A program made the position numbers and the translations under genes. Shown in pieces: positions 17,970 through 26,307 of a stretch of DNA of 64,000 nucleotides (within the stretch, counting starts at the first letter, position 1; each line of letters starts with the position of its first letter). The notes under the pieces were generated by a model. That model did not search any database, had not been told where the DNA came from, and saw only the letters and a list, made by a program, of their open reading frames with translations. Origin of the DNA: Rhizorhabdus dicambivorans. Its GTDB lineage: Bacteria > Pseudomonadota > Alphaproteobacteria > Sphingomonadales > Sphingomonadaceae. Location: contig NZ_CP023451.1 in assembly GCF_002355275.1 (NCBI RefSeq), positions 124,001 through 188,000 of the forward strand, written 5' to 3'.

Positions 17970-19473
17970 AGACTGGCTGACGCAGGCCCAGAGCTGCATC
18001 ACGCGCGCCAATCTCGGGCCGCGTGTCGATGCAATTGGCCGGGTGGAATCGATCGGCGACGGCGTTGCCATGGTCTCGGGCCTTCCGGACGCGCGCCTCG
18101 ACGAATTGCTCTATTTCGCCCGGGGCCAGACCGGATTCGTCCACACGCTCGACCGGGACCGGATCGGCTGCGTGCTGCTCGACGATGCCGCCCAGGTGGA
18201 GGCAGGAGACACCGTAACCGGCTCGGGCGAGGTGGTGCGCGTGCCGGTTGGCGAGGCATTGCTTGGCCGAGTCGTCGATCCGCTCGGCCGTCCGCTCGAT
18301 GGGGGCGCGCCGATCCGGGCCAGGCGCTTCGATCCTGTCGAACGGCCGGCGCCGGCGATCATCGAACGCGACCTCGTCGTCCAGCCGGTGCAGACCGGCA
18401 CGCTCGCAATCGATGCGATGTTCGCCATCGGCCGGGGGCAGCGCGAACTCATTCTCGGCGACCGCGCCACAGGCAAGACGGCGCTCGCGGTCGACACGAT
18501 CATCAACCAGCGCACCAGCGACATGATCTGCGTCTATGTCGCGATCGGCCAGAAAAGCTCGGCGGTCGCGCGCGTGGTCGACCAGGTGCGGCGGCATGGC
18601 GCGCCGGACCGCACCATCTTCGTCGTGGCGAGCCCCGCCGCGGCGCCGGGGCTGCAATGGATCGCGCCGTTCGCGGGCTTCACGATGGCCGAGTATTTTC
18701 GGGATGGTGGCGGCCATGCGGTGGTGGTGCTCGACGATCTCACCAAGCATGCCGCGACCCATCGCGAGATCGCCCTGCTGACCGGACAGCCGCCCGGGCG
18801 CGAGGCCTATCCCGGCGACGTCTTTTTCCTCCATTCCCGCCTGCTCGAACGTGCGGCGCGTCTCTCGACGGAGAAGGGGGGCGGTTCGCTCACGGCTCTG
18901 CCGATCGCGGAGACCGATGCCGGCAACGTCAGCGCCTATATCCCGACCAATCTGATCTCGATCACCGACGGTCAGATTATTCTCGACGCGAAGCTGTTCG
19001 CGCAGGGGCACAAGCCCGCCATCGATGTGGGCACGAGCGTGAGCCGGGTCGGCGGCAAGACGCAGCTTCGCGTCCTGCGCGACGCGAGCGGGACCATGCG
19101 CCTCGACTATGCGCAGTTCCTCGAGCTCGAGATGTTCACCCGCTTCGGCGAGCAGCCCGAGCCGCGTGTCCGCGCCCAGATCGAACGCGGCAAGCGCTTG
19201 CGCGCCTTGCTCGTGCAACCGCTGTCGAGTCCACTACGGGTCGTCGACCAGGTGGCGCTGGTCGTGGCGCTCGGCGAAGGGTTGCTCGATGGCATGGCGG
19301 TCTCGGAGATATCGTCGCTCCGCACGCGGCTGCCCGCCTGGATCGACGATCACGTCCCCGATCTATGCGCGCAGATCGAGCGGACTGGACAGATCGACAC
19401 CGCGCAGCGGTCCGCTCTGATGACGACGGTGAAAGCGCTGATCGAAAGCCAGCCGGCCGGTTCTGCATCATGA
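17941..19473 (+). CDS. atpA: N-type F1 ATPase alpha subunit
   Basis: Nucleotide-binding alpha subunit of 510 residues. Walker A is GDRATGKT (GDRQTGKT in most alpha subunits), followed by [25 protein letters not shown] and the arginine-finger region ISVSRVGG-like [14 protein letters not shown] codons at 17941 and 17953 both lie inside atpF; 17941 is used, and either is possible. The frame is open further upstream without family similarity. It overlaps atpG by 4 bp. Confidence 0.94.
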   Translation: MKTIMPGSPEDWLTQAQSCITRANLGPRVDAIGRVESIGDGVAMVSGLPDARLDELLYFARGQTGFVHTLDRDRIGCVLLDDAAQVEAGDTVTGSGEVVRVPVGEALLGRVVDPLGRPLDGGAPIRARRFDPVERPAPAIIERDLVVQPVQTGTLAIDAMFAIGRGQRELILGDRATGKTALAVDTIINQRTSDMICVYVAIGQKSSAVARVVDQVRRHGAPDRTIFVVASPAAAPGLQWIAPFAGFTMAEYFRDGGGHAVVVLDDLTKHAATHREIALLTGQPPGREAYPGDVFFLHSRLLERAARLSTEKGGGSLTALPIAETDAGNVSAYIPTNLISITDGQIILDAKLFAQGHKPAIDVGTSVSRVGGKTQLRVLRDASGTMRLDYAQFLELEMFTRFGEQPEPRVRAQIERGKRLRALLVQPLSSPLRVVDQVALVVALGEGLLDGMAVSEISSLRTRLPAWIDDHVPDLCAQIERTGQIDTAQRSALMTTVKALIESQPAGSAS

Positions 19474-20318
19474 GCGATCGCCTCGCCGAGATCGGCCAGC
19501 GGATCGAGACCGTCCGCCAGCTCGGTGCGGTGGTCAACGCCATGCAGGGCATCGCCGCGCAGCGGGCGCATCAGGCGCGCGCGCTGCTGCCTGCGGTGCG
19601 ACGCTATGCGGAGACCGCCCGCACCGCCATTGGCCAGGCGCGCCGCCTTGACGAGCCACTGGCGCGTTTTCCGGCGCGGACGGTCGGTGGTGCGAGAGGC
19701 GGCCTTATCCTGTTCGGTGCGGAGCAAGGCTTTGCCGGGGCCTTTCCGGAGCAGCTGCTCGACGGCGCCGCGGCCGACATGCAGGACAGGCATATTCTTC
19801 TGATTGGCGCGCGCACGGCCACGCTTGCGGCCGAGCGCGGTCTGCGCATCGCATGGAGCGCGAGCATGCCGAGCAAGGCCGATGCGCTGCCCGCACTCGC
19901 GACAAGCATCATCGACGCGCTGTACGACTATCTGGACGAGGTCGGCGCGGTGCCCATCACCATGGCTTATCCGGTCTGGAGCAGCGGCAAGGGCGTCTCG
20001 ATCGTGCGCGCGAGCCTCCTGCCGCTCGACCTCGACACTTTCCCCGCGTCCACGGCGGATTTGCCGCCGCTCGTCAATATCAACGCGGCGGACCTTATCG
20101 GCGACCTGACCGCGGAATATGTCTTCGCCCACATCTGCGCGGCTGCGGTCGAGACGTTCGTCGCCGAGAATGAGGCACGGCTGCGCACCATGGCGACCGC
20201 CCGCAGCCACATCGATCGCAAGGGCGAGGCCCTGCGCCTCGAGGAGCGCCTCACGCGTCAGGATCAGATCACCAGTGAAGTCGTCGAACTGAGCGGCGGG
20301 CGACATCGGCGAGAATGA
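19470..20318 (+). CDS. atpG: N-type F1 ATPase gamma subunit
   Basis: A 282-residue central-shaft subunit. The N-terminal helix ([34 protein letters not shown]) and C-terminal helix ([40 protein letters not shown]) correspond to the two long helices of gamma, though sequence identity to housekeeping gamma looks low, as is usual for N-type operons. It is the last gene of the atpDCQRBEFAG operon. Confidence 0.88.
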   Translation: MSDRLAEIGQRIETVRQLGAVVNAMQGIAAQRAHQARALLPAVRRYAETARTAIGQARRLDEPLARFPARTVGGARGGLILFGAEQGFAGAFPEQLLDGAAADMQDRHILLIGARTATLAAERGLRIAWSASMPSKADALPALATSIIDALYDYLDEVGAVPITMAYPVWSSGKGVSIVRASLLPLDLDTFPASTADLPPLVNINAADLIGDLTAEYVFAHICAAAVETFVAENEARLRTMATARSHIDRKGEALRLEERLTRQDQITSEVVELSGGRHRRE

Positions 20319-20397
20319 ATGCAGGGCAGGCATTTCTGCTGTTCAGCAAGAAACCGCAGAACCGCCATTGTCGTCGGGATCAAGGATGGAGTTGAGC

Positions 20398-22164
20398 ATG
20401 CACTATAGTAGCGGGAACTACGAAGCTTTCGTGCGGCCCCGCAAACCTGAGGGCGCTGACAGGAAGACGGCCTGGTTCGTCGGCTCGGGTCTTGCGGGAC
20501 TGGCAGGCGCGGCGTTCCTGATCCGCGACGGCGGCGTCGCCGGCGAGCATATTACCATCCTTGAGGAGCTGCATGTTCCCGGCGGCGCGCTCGACGGCCT
20601 CGACGTCCCCGAAAAGGGGTTCGTCATCCGCGGAGGGCGCGAGATGGAGGAGCATTTCGAATGCCTCTGGGATCTCTATCGCTCGATCCCTTCGCTGGAG
20701 ATCGAGGATGCGAGTGTGCTCGACGAATTCTACCGGCTCAACAAGGACGATCCCAATTTTTCGCTTCAACGCGTGACGCAGAACCAGGGCCAGGATGTGC
20801 CCGACAAGGCTTTGCTGACACTCGGCGGTCGCGCGCAAAAAGATCTGATCTCCGTCTTCCTCGCGACGCGGGAGGAGATGGAGAACAAGCGGATCAACGA
20901 AGTCTTCGGCGATGATTTCCTCAGGAGCAATTTCTGGCTCTACTGGCGCACCATGTTCGCCTTCGAGGAATGGCATTCCGCGCTCGAGATGAAGCTCTAT
21001 CTGCATCGCTTCATCCACCATATCGGCAGTCTGGCGGATTTTTCCTCGCTCAAGTTCAACCGCTACAACCAATATGAATCGATGGTCCTGCCGTTGGTCA
21101 AATGGTTGCAGGATCGCGGTGTCAGATTTCGCTACGGCGTCGAGGTCACCGACGTCGATTTCGACATCCAGCCCGGCCGCAAGCAGGCGACCCGGATTGC
21201 CTGGATCGAAAACGGCGTCGAAGGCGGCGTCGATCTCGGCGCCGATGATCTCGTCTTCATCACCATCGGATCGCTGACCGAAAATTCCGACAATGGCGAT
21301 CATCATACACCGGCCAGGCTGAATGAGGGGCCGGCGCCGGCCTGGGACCTGTGGCGCCGGATCGCGGCCAAGGACCCGGCCTTTGGTCGTCCCGACGTGT
21401 TCGGATCGCACATCCCGGAAACCAAATGGGCGTCGGCGACCATCACCACGCTCGACGCGCGCATTCCGGCGTACATTCGCAAGATCGCCAGGCGCGATCC
21501 GTTCAGCGGCACGGTGGTGACTGGCGGCATCGTCACGGTCAAGGACTCGAGCTGGCTGCTGAGCTGGACGGTCAGCCGGCAACCCCACTTCAGGAAACAG
21601 CCGAAGGACCAGATCGTCGCCTGGTTCTATGCCTTGTTCGTCGACCGGCCGGGCGACTATGTGAAGAAGCCGATGCAGGACTGCACGGGCGAGGAGATCA
21701 CGCAGGAATGGCTTTATCATCTCGGCGTGCCGGTCGAGGACATCCCCGGCCTCGCCGCGACGGGGGCGAAGACCGTGCCGGTGATGATGCCCTACATCAC
21801 CGCCTTCTTCATGCCGCGCCAGGCCGGCGACCGGCCGGACGTGGTGCCCGAGGGCGCGGTCAACTTCGCCTTTGTCGGCCAGTTTGCCGAGTCGAAGCAG
21901 CGTGATTGTATCTTCACGACGGAATATTCGGTGCGCACGCCGATGGAGGCCGTCTACACCCTGATGAAGGTCGAACGCGGCGTGCCGGAAGTGTTCAACT
22001 CAACCTATGATATCCGCACGCTTCTGGCCACAATCGGGCCGCTCAGGGATGGCAAAGGGATCGACATTCCCGGCCCGTCCTTCCTGCGCAAGCTGTTGAT
22101 GAAGAAGCTTGAAGGCACAGAGATCGCCCAGCTGTTGGAAGAGTTTCATCTCCTTTCGCGATAG
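20398..22164 (+). CDS. ohyA: Oleate hydratase (MCRA family)
   Basis: FAD-dependent fatty-acid double-bond hydratase, 588 residues from the ATG at 20398, which has GGAG 6 bp upstream (an ATG at 20386 has no room for a ribosome site). The FAD-binding loop is GSGLAGLAGAAFL, followed by EELHVPGGALDG, and a family-typical RGGREMEEHFECLWDLYRSIPS block and YNQYESMVLPLVKWLQ. Such enzymes turn oleate into 10-hydroxystearate and are linked to membrane or fatty-acid stress tolerance. It stands alone 79 bp after atpG, convergent with the FixJ-type regulator. Confidence 0.93.
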   Translation: MHYSSGNYEAFVRPRKPEGADRKTAWFVGSGLAGLAGAAFLIRDGGVAGEHITILEELHVPGGALDGLDVPEKGFVIRGGREMEEHFECLWDLYRSIPSLEIEDASVLDEFYRLNKDDPNFSLQRVTQNQGQDVPDKALLTLGGRAQKDLISVFLATREEMENKRINEVFGDDFLRSNFWLYWRTMFAFEEWHSALEMKLYLHRFIHHIGSLADFSSLKFNRYNQYESMVLPLVKWLQDRGVRFRYGVEVTDVDFDIQPGRKQATRIAWIENGVEGGVDLGADDLVFITIGSLTENSDNGDHHTPARLNEGPAPAWDLWRRIAAKDPAFGRPDVFGSHIPETKWASATITTLDARIPAYIRKIARRDPFSGTVVTGGIVTVKDSSWLLSWTVSRQPHFRKQPKDQIVAWFYALFVDRPGDYVKKPMQDCTGEEITQEWLYHLGVPVEDIPGLAATGAKTVPVMMPYITAFFMPRQAGDRPDVVPEGAVNFAFVGQFAESKQRDCIFTTEYSVRTPMEAVYTLMKVERGVPEVFNSTYDIRTLLATIGPLRDGKGIDIPGPSFLRKLLMKKLEGTEIAQLLEEFHLLSR

Positions 22165-22307
22165 CAATCAAGCGCGACCCTTCGCCTGGGCTCACGAAAA
22201 TTCCGCCAAAAGCTGATGAACAACGTCGATGCATCCCGGCAGGCACTATGTCCGCGCCATCAGGTGACACGCAGAGATTCAACCGCAGCAGCCCTGGCCG
22301 CCTTTAC

Positions 22308-22928
22308 CTACAGCGGCCTTCCCATTCCAGCCGCAAAGGCGATCCGCAAGGTTTCGGCAAGGGTACGGACTCCAAGCTTGGACATGATGCTCGCGCGATG
22401 GACTTCGACCGTCCGTGAAGAAATGCCCAGATCATAGGCGATGGTCTTGTTCGGAAGGCCTTGCGCAAGGCCTTCGAGAACATCCCGTTCGCGCGGTGTC
22501 AGTAGATCGACCTGTCGGCATGCCTCGGCTTCTTCGAGAGCGCGCCCCTCGGCCGTGTCGATGCGCGCGAACGCTCGGTCTATCGCATCGAGCAGCAGCG
22601 CCCGTTCGATAGGTTTGGCCAGGAAATCGACAGCACCCGCCTTCATCGCTTGGACAGCAAGCGCAATGTCTCCGTTGCCGGTCAGCATCACGACTGGCAT
22701 GCTTATATCCATCTGCGTCAGCGCTGCCTGAACCTGTAGACCGTTCATGTCCGGCATGTGCATGTCGAGAACGATGCTACCTCTTTCAGCTTCATCTGCA
22801 ATTTTCAGAAAGTCGACTCCCGAGCCATAGGTCTCGACGGCAAATCCCGCTGTCCTTAATGTGAATCCTACAGCTTTCCTGATTGTTTCTTCGTCATCAA
22901 TGACATGAACGACGCGCTTGCTCTCCAT
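22308..22928 (-). CDS. FixJ-family response regulator (orphan)
   Basis: A 206-residue two-component regulator. The receiver domain (about 1-120) has the acidic pocket IDDEE, the phospho-acceptor Asp55 (IVLDMHMPDMNG), the Thr switch (VMLTGNG) and the conserved Lys (FLAKPIE). The C-terminal LuxR-type HTH is LTPRERDVLEGLAQGLPNKT followed by SSRTVEVHRASIMSKLGV. Overall architecture equals FixJ/StyR/TodT. No histidine kinase is present in the window. A palindrome GGACCATGGTCC lies 74 bp before its start. It may control the surrounding storage/energy genes; that is inference from position. Confidence 0.92.
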   Translation of the reverse strand: MESKRVVHVIDDEETIRKAVGFTLRTAGFAVETYGSGVDFLKIADEAERGSIVLDMHMPDMNGLQVQAALTQMDISMPVVMLTGNGDIALAVQAMKAGAVDFLAKPIERALLLDAIDRAFARIDTAEGRALEEAEACRQVDLLTPRERDVLEGLAQGLPNKTIAYDLGISSRTVEVHRASIMSKLGVRTLAETLRIAFAAGMGRPL

Positions 22929-23001
22929 GGCCCCCCGGACGTGTTGGCATTGCTGCGCACCCCAGCGGGCACAGCTTCAAAGGGGAGACCTTCTACGGGT
23001 A

Positions 23002-23013
23002 GGACCATGGTCC
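23002..23013. promoter_or_regulatory. Palindrome upstream of the FixJ-type regulator
   Basis: GGACCATGGTCC, a perfect 12-bp palindrome 74 bp before the regulator start, within CTACGGGTAGGACC. Its core ACCATGGT is also the core of the StyR site known from styrene degradation, a related regulator, so autoregulation is conceivable. A 12-bp palindrome can occur by chance. Confidence 0.35.
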
Positions 23014-23149
23014 AAGGTCAAGGCCGAAATACCGCCGCATCACAACAGGCAAGGCAGGTGCTCGGCGAGAGGGGGGTAAGCGACCCGGCATCATGTGCCG
23101 AACTTTGCGAGATGACCGCTCTTGCGAACGGGGCGGCGCTCCCTCTGGT

Positions 23150-23189
23150 CTCCCGGCGGCAAGGCGCCGCAAGACGCTGCCGCCGGGAG
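23150..23189. repeat. 12-bp perfect inverted repeat (stem-loop)
   Basis: CTCCCGGCGGCA (23150-23161) and its exact complement (23178-23189) enclose a 16-base loop. There is no T-run on either side, so it is not a classical terminator, but it lies 84 bp beyond the 3' end of the frameshifted minus-strand gene and could stabilise that transcript. The rest of the gap 22929-23272 holds no convincing gene. Confidence 0.5.
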
Positions 23190-23272
23190 TGGGCACGCCT
23201 CTTGGGGGATGAGCGCGCTGGTTGCTCCTAAGCTCGACGCGTCATGTTGTCATGGCAAGAAGCTGATAATCG

Positions 23273-23718
23273 CTATTCTGTGTCAGCAGCGCGCCGTAAC
23301 GCCGATGTCCGGGGCGGATCGCAGCTCCGCTCGCGCGCCGCTACGGCACGGCGAATCCGATTCAGCACGAACCGGTGATCATAGGGTTTTGAGATCGAAG
23401 GCTGATCATCGCAGAGATCGCCCGCCTTCCGTGTCGCAGTTTCGATATTCCCGGCGAGGATGGCACCGATACCGGGTTGTTCCTGACGAACCAAGGATGC
23501 CAGGCCCGCGCCGCGCTCAGCGCGATCGAGCCAGCGCAGCGCTGCCATCACATCGTCGACCGGCACCGGGATGCTGGCGGGCGACGGAGGGCCGGTTGGC
23601 CCTCGACGGCGGAGCGATCGGACGCCCAGGATGCAAGGATGGCGGGCTTCACTTCGGGCTCAAGCTGCGGGTGCCGAGCAACGATGAAGGGATCAAGGAA
23701 CGAGCGTGTGTGCGACAT
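23273..23718 (-). pseudogene. Frameshifted small cytoplasmic protein gene
   Basis: A strong ribosome site (AAAGGAGG, 7 bases before the ATG at 23718) starts a frame reading MSHTRSFLDPFIV, then KPAILASWASDRSAVEGQPALRRPPA, but it stops after a further few residues. A second frame, shifted by one base, continues from about 23575 with PVPVDDVMAALRWLDRAERG to 23273. The segment ASWASDxxAVExxPxLRRxP followed by VxVDDxxxALxxLD is one I recognise from small proteins common in alphaproteobacteria, which supports a single ancestral gene with a one-base deletion (or a sequencing error) in the C-rich stretch near 23580. The function is unknown. Confidence 0.65.
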
Positions 23719-23809
23719 GACATATCCTCCTTTCCTGCCGCGACTTTCTCCGAAAGCGGAGTTCCCGGAAGATTGGTTCGGACTCGCTTAGGTTCAATGA
23801 ATGGGAATG

Positions 23810-23837
23810 CGCCCGGCGTTTGCCGGGCGTTCGTTTT
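23810..23837 (+). terminator. Stem-loop followed by T-rich tract
   Basis: CGCCCGGC (23810-23817), a GTTT loop, GCCGGGCG (23822-23829), then TTCGTTTTC. It reads as a rho-independent terminator on the plus strand. The nearest gene end is prs at 23888 on the other strand, where the stem is preceded rather than followed by a poor T-run, so it may also end that transcript. Confidence 0.5.
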
Positions 23838-23887
23838 CATCGTGCATTGAGCATTGAGTACTGAAGAACTGACGCGCAGCGCACCGT

Positions 23888-24772
23888 TCAGATCCCGCGG
23901 CGAACGGACTCCGCAATCGCCGGCATCACGTCGATATCATTCGAAGTATGTGCAACAGCGTTCGTGCTGACGATCCTCTCGACGAGCCCACCCAGGACTT
24001 GCGCTGCATCGCCGGCGAAAAGCGGATGCACGACCACGCAATCCGGTCGCGTGAACCCCATGTCGACCAGCTGGCGCGCCGCCTCGGCGAGGGTTCGGCC
24101 GGATGAGGCGATATCGTCGACCAGCACCGGCTGGCGATCGAGAAACGCTGGGGCATTCGGAATCGAGATGGTGACGTCACGGTCGCCGGACCGGATTTTC
24201 TCGCACACGAGAAACGGAGCATCGGCATCGGCCGCCACCTGCGAGACCCACTGTTCGCTTTCCAGGTCCGGACCGATGATCAGCGGACGAGCGACATTGC
24301 GCTTGATCCACGAGGCCAGAAGCGGCGCGGCATGAACGACCTGGGTCGGGATGCGGTAGATTTCCGACAACGCATGATAGCGATGGAGATGCGGATCAAC
24401 CGTCACCAGCCAGTCGAGATGGCGAGACAGGATCGCGGCAAAGGTTCGCGACGTCACCGCCTCGCCGGGATGGAAGCGAATGTCCTGGCGCATGTAAGCG
24501 AGGTAGGGGGCGACGAGCCCGATCCTGCGAGCGCCCAGATCGCGCGCGGTGTCGGCTGCGAACAGCAGCGGCAACAGCTTGGCGTCCGGATGATCGAGAC
24601 TGCACAGCAGGATGACCTCGCGGTCGCTGATGTCGCTTACGACCCTGAGATAGGTTTCCCCGTCAGGAAACTGACGATGCTCGATCGTGCCGACCTCTGC
24701 ATCGAGCGCGGCGGATAGCGGCTGTGCCAGGGCCTCGCTGCCAGACAGCGCGAACAGCACGGGACGGTTCAT
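23888..24772 (-). CDS. prs: Ribose-phosphate pyrophosphokinase (PRPP synthetase), short form
   Basis: A 294-residue PRPP synthetase homologue. Recognisable are the N-terminal FALSGSEALAQPLS, EHRQFPDGETYLRV, the PYLAYMRQDIRFHPGEAVTSR flexible/active-site region, TVDPHLHRYHALSEIYRIP (equivalent to the HAxQIQGFF region) and the PRPP-binding loop VLVDDIASSGRTL. It is shorter and more divergent than housekeeping Prs (about 315 residues). The ATG overlaps the end of the phosphorylase gene by 4 bp, so it is the third gene of a coupled trio. It either makes PRPP from ribose 5-phosphate or processes a ribose bisphosphate delivered by the phosphorylase; the second idea is inference. Confidence 0.9.
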   Translation of the reverse strand: MNRPVLFALSGSEALAQPLSAALDAEVGTIEHRQFPDGETYLRVVSDISDREVILLCSLDHPDAKLLPLLFAADTARDLGARRIGLVAPYLAYMRQDIRFHPGEAVTSRTFAAILSRHLDWLVTVDPHLHRYHALSEIYRIPTQVVHAAPLLASWIKRNVARPLIIGPDLESEQWVSQVAADADAPFLVCEKIRSGDRDVTISIPNAPAFLDRQPVLVDDIASSGRTLAEAARQLVDMGFTRPDCVVVHPLFAGDAAQVLGGLVERIVSTNAVAHTSNDIDVMPAIAESVRRGI

Positions 24773-26307
24773 AGCGCTTCAATCCCGAAGATCGGCCCGT
24801 CGCTCACCGCATAGGCCGCCGCATAGTCGAGCTCGCCCGGGCTCTCGGCATGAATGGTGCACAAGGGAGCCCCGGCATCCACCATCTGGTTCAGCCGACA
24901 CTGCAGCGCGACGCCGGCGGCCTTGGCCATCGGCGCGCCGGCAAGCTTCGCGACCGTCGCGAGCTTGCGATTGTCGATACTCACCAGGCGGCCGCTATAG
25001 GGAGCGATCATATCCTGTTGGAACCGGGCGACCGGTGGAGCCCGCATGCCGCCCTGCGCTTCGCAGATACGTTGGAACTTGGCCCAGGCCCGGCCGCTTT
25101 CGAGGCACGCCCGCGCACGCGCATAACCTTCGCGGGCCGGGGCTGCGTCCGCGAGCTCAAGCAGTCCTCCCGCCAGCTCGCAGGCCCGGTGGGCGAGATC
25201 CTCGGCGCCCGGCTGCCCCTGGAGCACGGCAAGGATATCCTGCGCCTCGAGCGCCGGACCGATGCCCCGTCCGATCGGCTCGGCGCCGGGGCCGCGCATC
25301 ACGCGCGTGCGAAGCCCGAAGGCTTGGGCGACCGAGCTCAGCGCGCGCTCGAGCGTGTCGGCGGCATCGGCGCCGCGTACCTTCGCCGTCGGCCCAACCG
25401 GGATGTCGATGACCAGATGGGTCGCACCGGCCGCGATTTTCTTGGACAGCACCGAGGCGACCATCTGCCCGACGGCATCGATATCGAGCACCCGTTCCAC
25501 GCCGATGATCACATCGTCGGCCGGACTGAGATTAACGGCGCCGCCCCAGGCGATGCAGCCGCCTTCGCGCTCGACCACTTTGCGGATTGCGGAAACGTCG
25601 AGGTCGACAGGGGCCAGCACCTCCATCGTGTCCGCCGTGCCGGCCGGCGAGGTGATCGCCCGCGACGATGTCTTCGGCATGATGAGGCCCTCGGCGGCCA
25701 TGATCGAGACGATGATCGGCGTGGTGCGATTGCCCGGCAATCCACCGACGCTATGCTTGTCGACGATGACCTCTTCGGGCCACTGCAATCGCTCGCCGAC
25801 ATCGACCATCGCCCTGGTCAGGCTGATCGTTTCGTCCGTATCGAGCGGGACCGCTGAGCAGGCCGTGACGAACGCCGAGAGATGGACATCGCTATAGCGT
25901 CGCTCGGCGATGTCGGTGATGATCGCTGAAAAAGCCCCATCGGAAAGCCGATTGCCATAGACGCGCCGACGCACGTCGCTGAGCGAGGCGAGAGGCTGGG
26001 CGTGCGCGATCTCGACCGGATCGCCGTCACTGACGCCGAGCCGCTGCCAAGCGGATTCGGACAGGCCGATCTCGCCTGGCGCTGGAGCCTCCGCGGAACT
26101 ATGCAGCAGCGAGACGACGATTTCCCGCCCGCCGGCGCGCAGCGCAACTTGCGCGCGCGACGCGAGACCTTCCGAGCGGCAGACCGGACAGTCGTGGCGC
26201 ATGACCGCGATCTGATCGCTTCCGGCAGCCGACAGGCCGATGCGGTGTGCCCGCAGCGTCGTCGCGACAGGCTCTGCTTCGGCGTCCTCGATAATCCCGG
26301 GCTTCAT
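24769..26307 (-). CDS. Thymidine/NMP phosphorylase, archaeal AMP-phosphorylase type
   Basis: A 512-residue member of the long thymidine-phosphorylase family that includes archaeal AMP phosphorylase. An N-terminal domain of about 100 residues absent from E. coli DeoA precedes the phosphorylase core. Core signatures: KHSVGGLPGNRTTPIIVSIM, KTSSRAITSPAGTADTMEVL, GGCIAWGGAVNLSPADD and SVLSKKIAAGATHLVIDIP. Archaeal AMP phosphorylase splits NMPs with phosphate into base and ribose 1,5-bisphosphate. Whether the bacterial homologue uses NMPs or nucleosides is open. It overlaps the nuclease gene upstream and prs downstream by 4 bp each. Confidence 0.9.
   Translation of the reverse strand: MKPGIIEDAEAEPVATTLRAHRIGLSAAGSDQIAVMRHDCPVCRSEGLASRAQVALRAGGREIVVSLLHSSAEAPAPGEIGLSESAWQRLGVSDGDPVEIAHAQPLASLSDVRRRVYGNRLSDGAFSAIITDIAERRYSDVHLSAFVTACSAVPLDTDETISLTRAMVDVGERLQWPEEVIVDKHSVGGLPGNRTTPIIVSIMAAEGLIMPKTSSRAITSPAGTADTMEVLAPVDLDVSAIRKVVEREGGCIAWGGAVNLSPADDVIIGVERVLDIDAVGQMVASVLSKKIAAGATHLVIDIPVGPTAKVRGADAADTLERALSSVAQAFGLRTRVMRGPGAEPIGRGIGPALEAQDILAVLQGQPGAEDLAHRACELAGGLLELADAAPAREGYARARACLESGRAWAKFQRICEAQGGMRAPPVARFQQDMIAPYSGRLVSIDNRKLATVAKLAGAPMAKAAGVALQCRLNQMVDAGAPLCTIHAESPGELDYAAAYAVSDGPIFGIEAL

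Noticed and set aside
16416-18071. 551-codon minus-strand frame across atpB-atpF
   Set aside because: It spans several well-defined ATPase genes on the other strand and is low-complexity.
20319-20397. FNR/Anr box before oleate hydratase (TTGTCGTCGGGATCAA)
   Set aside because: Half-sites are two bases too far apart and the left half is TTGTC instead of TTGAT. No good FNR box was found in the energy island.
23122-23850. 242-codon plus-strand frame
   Set aside because: Arg/Ser-rich shadow of the frameshifted minus-strand gene and of intergenic sequence; no ribosome site.
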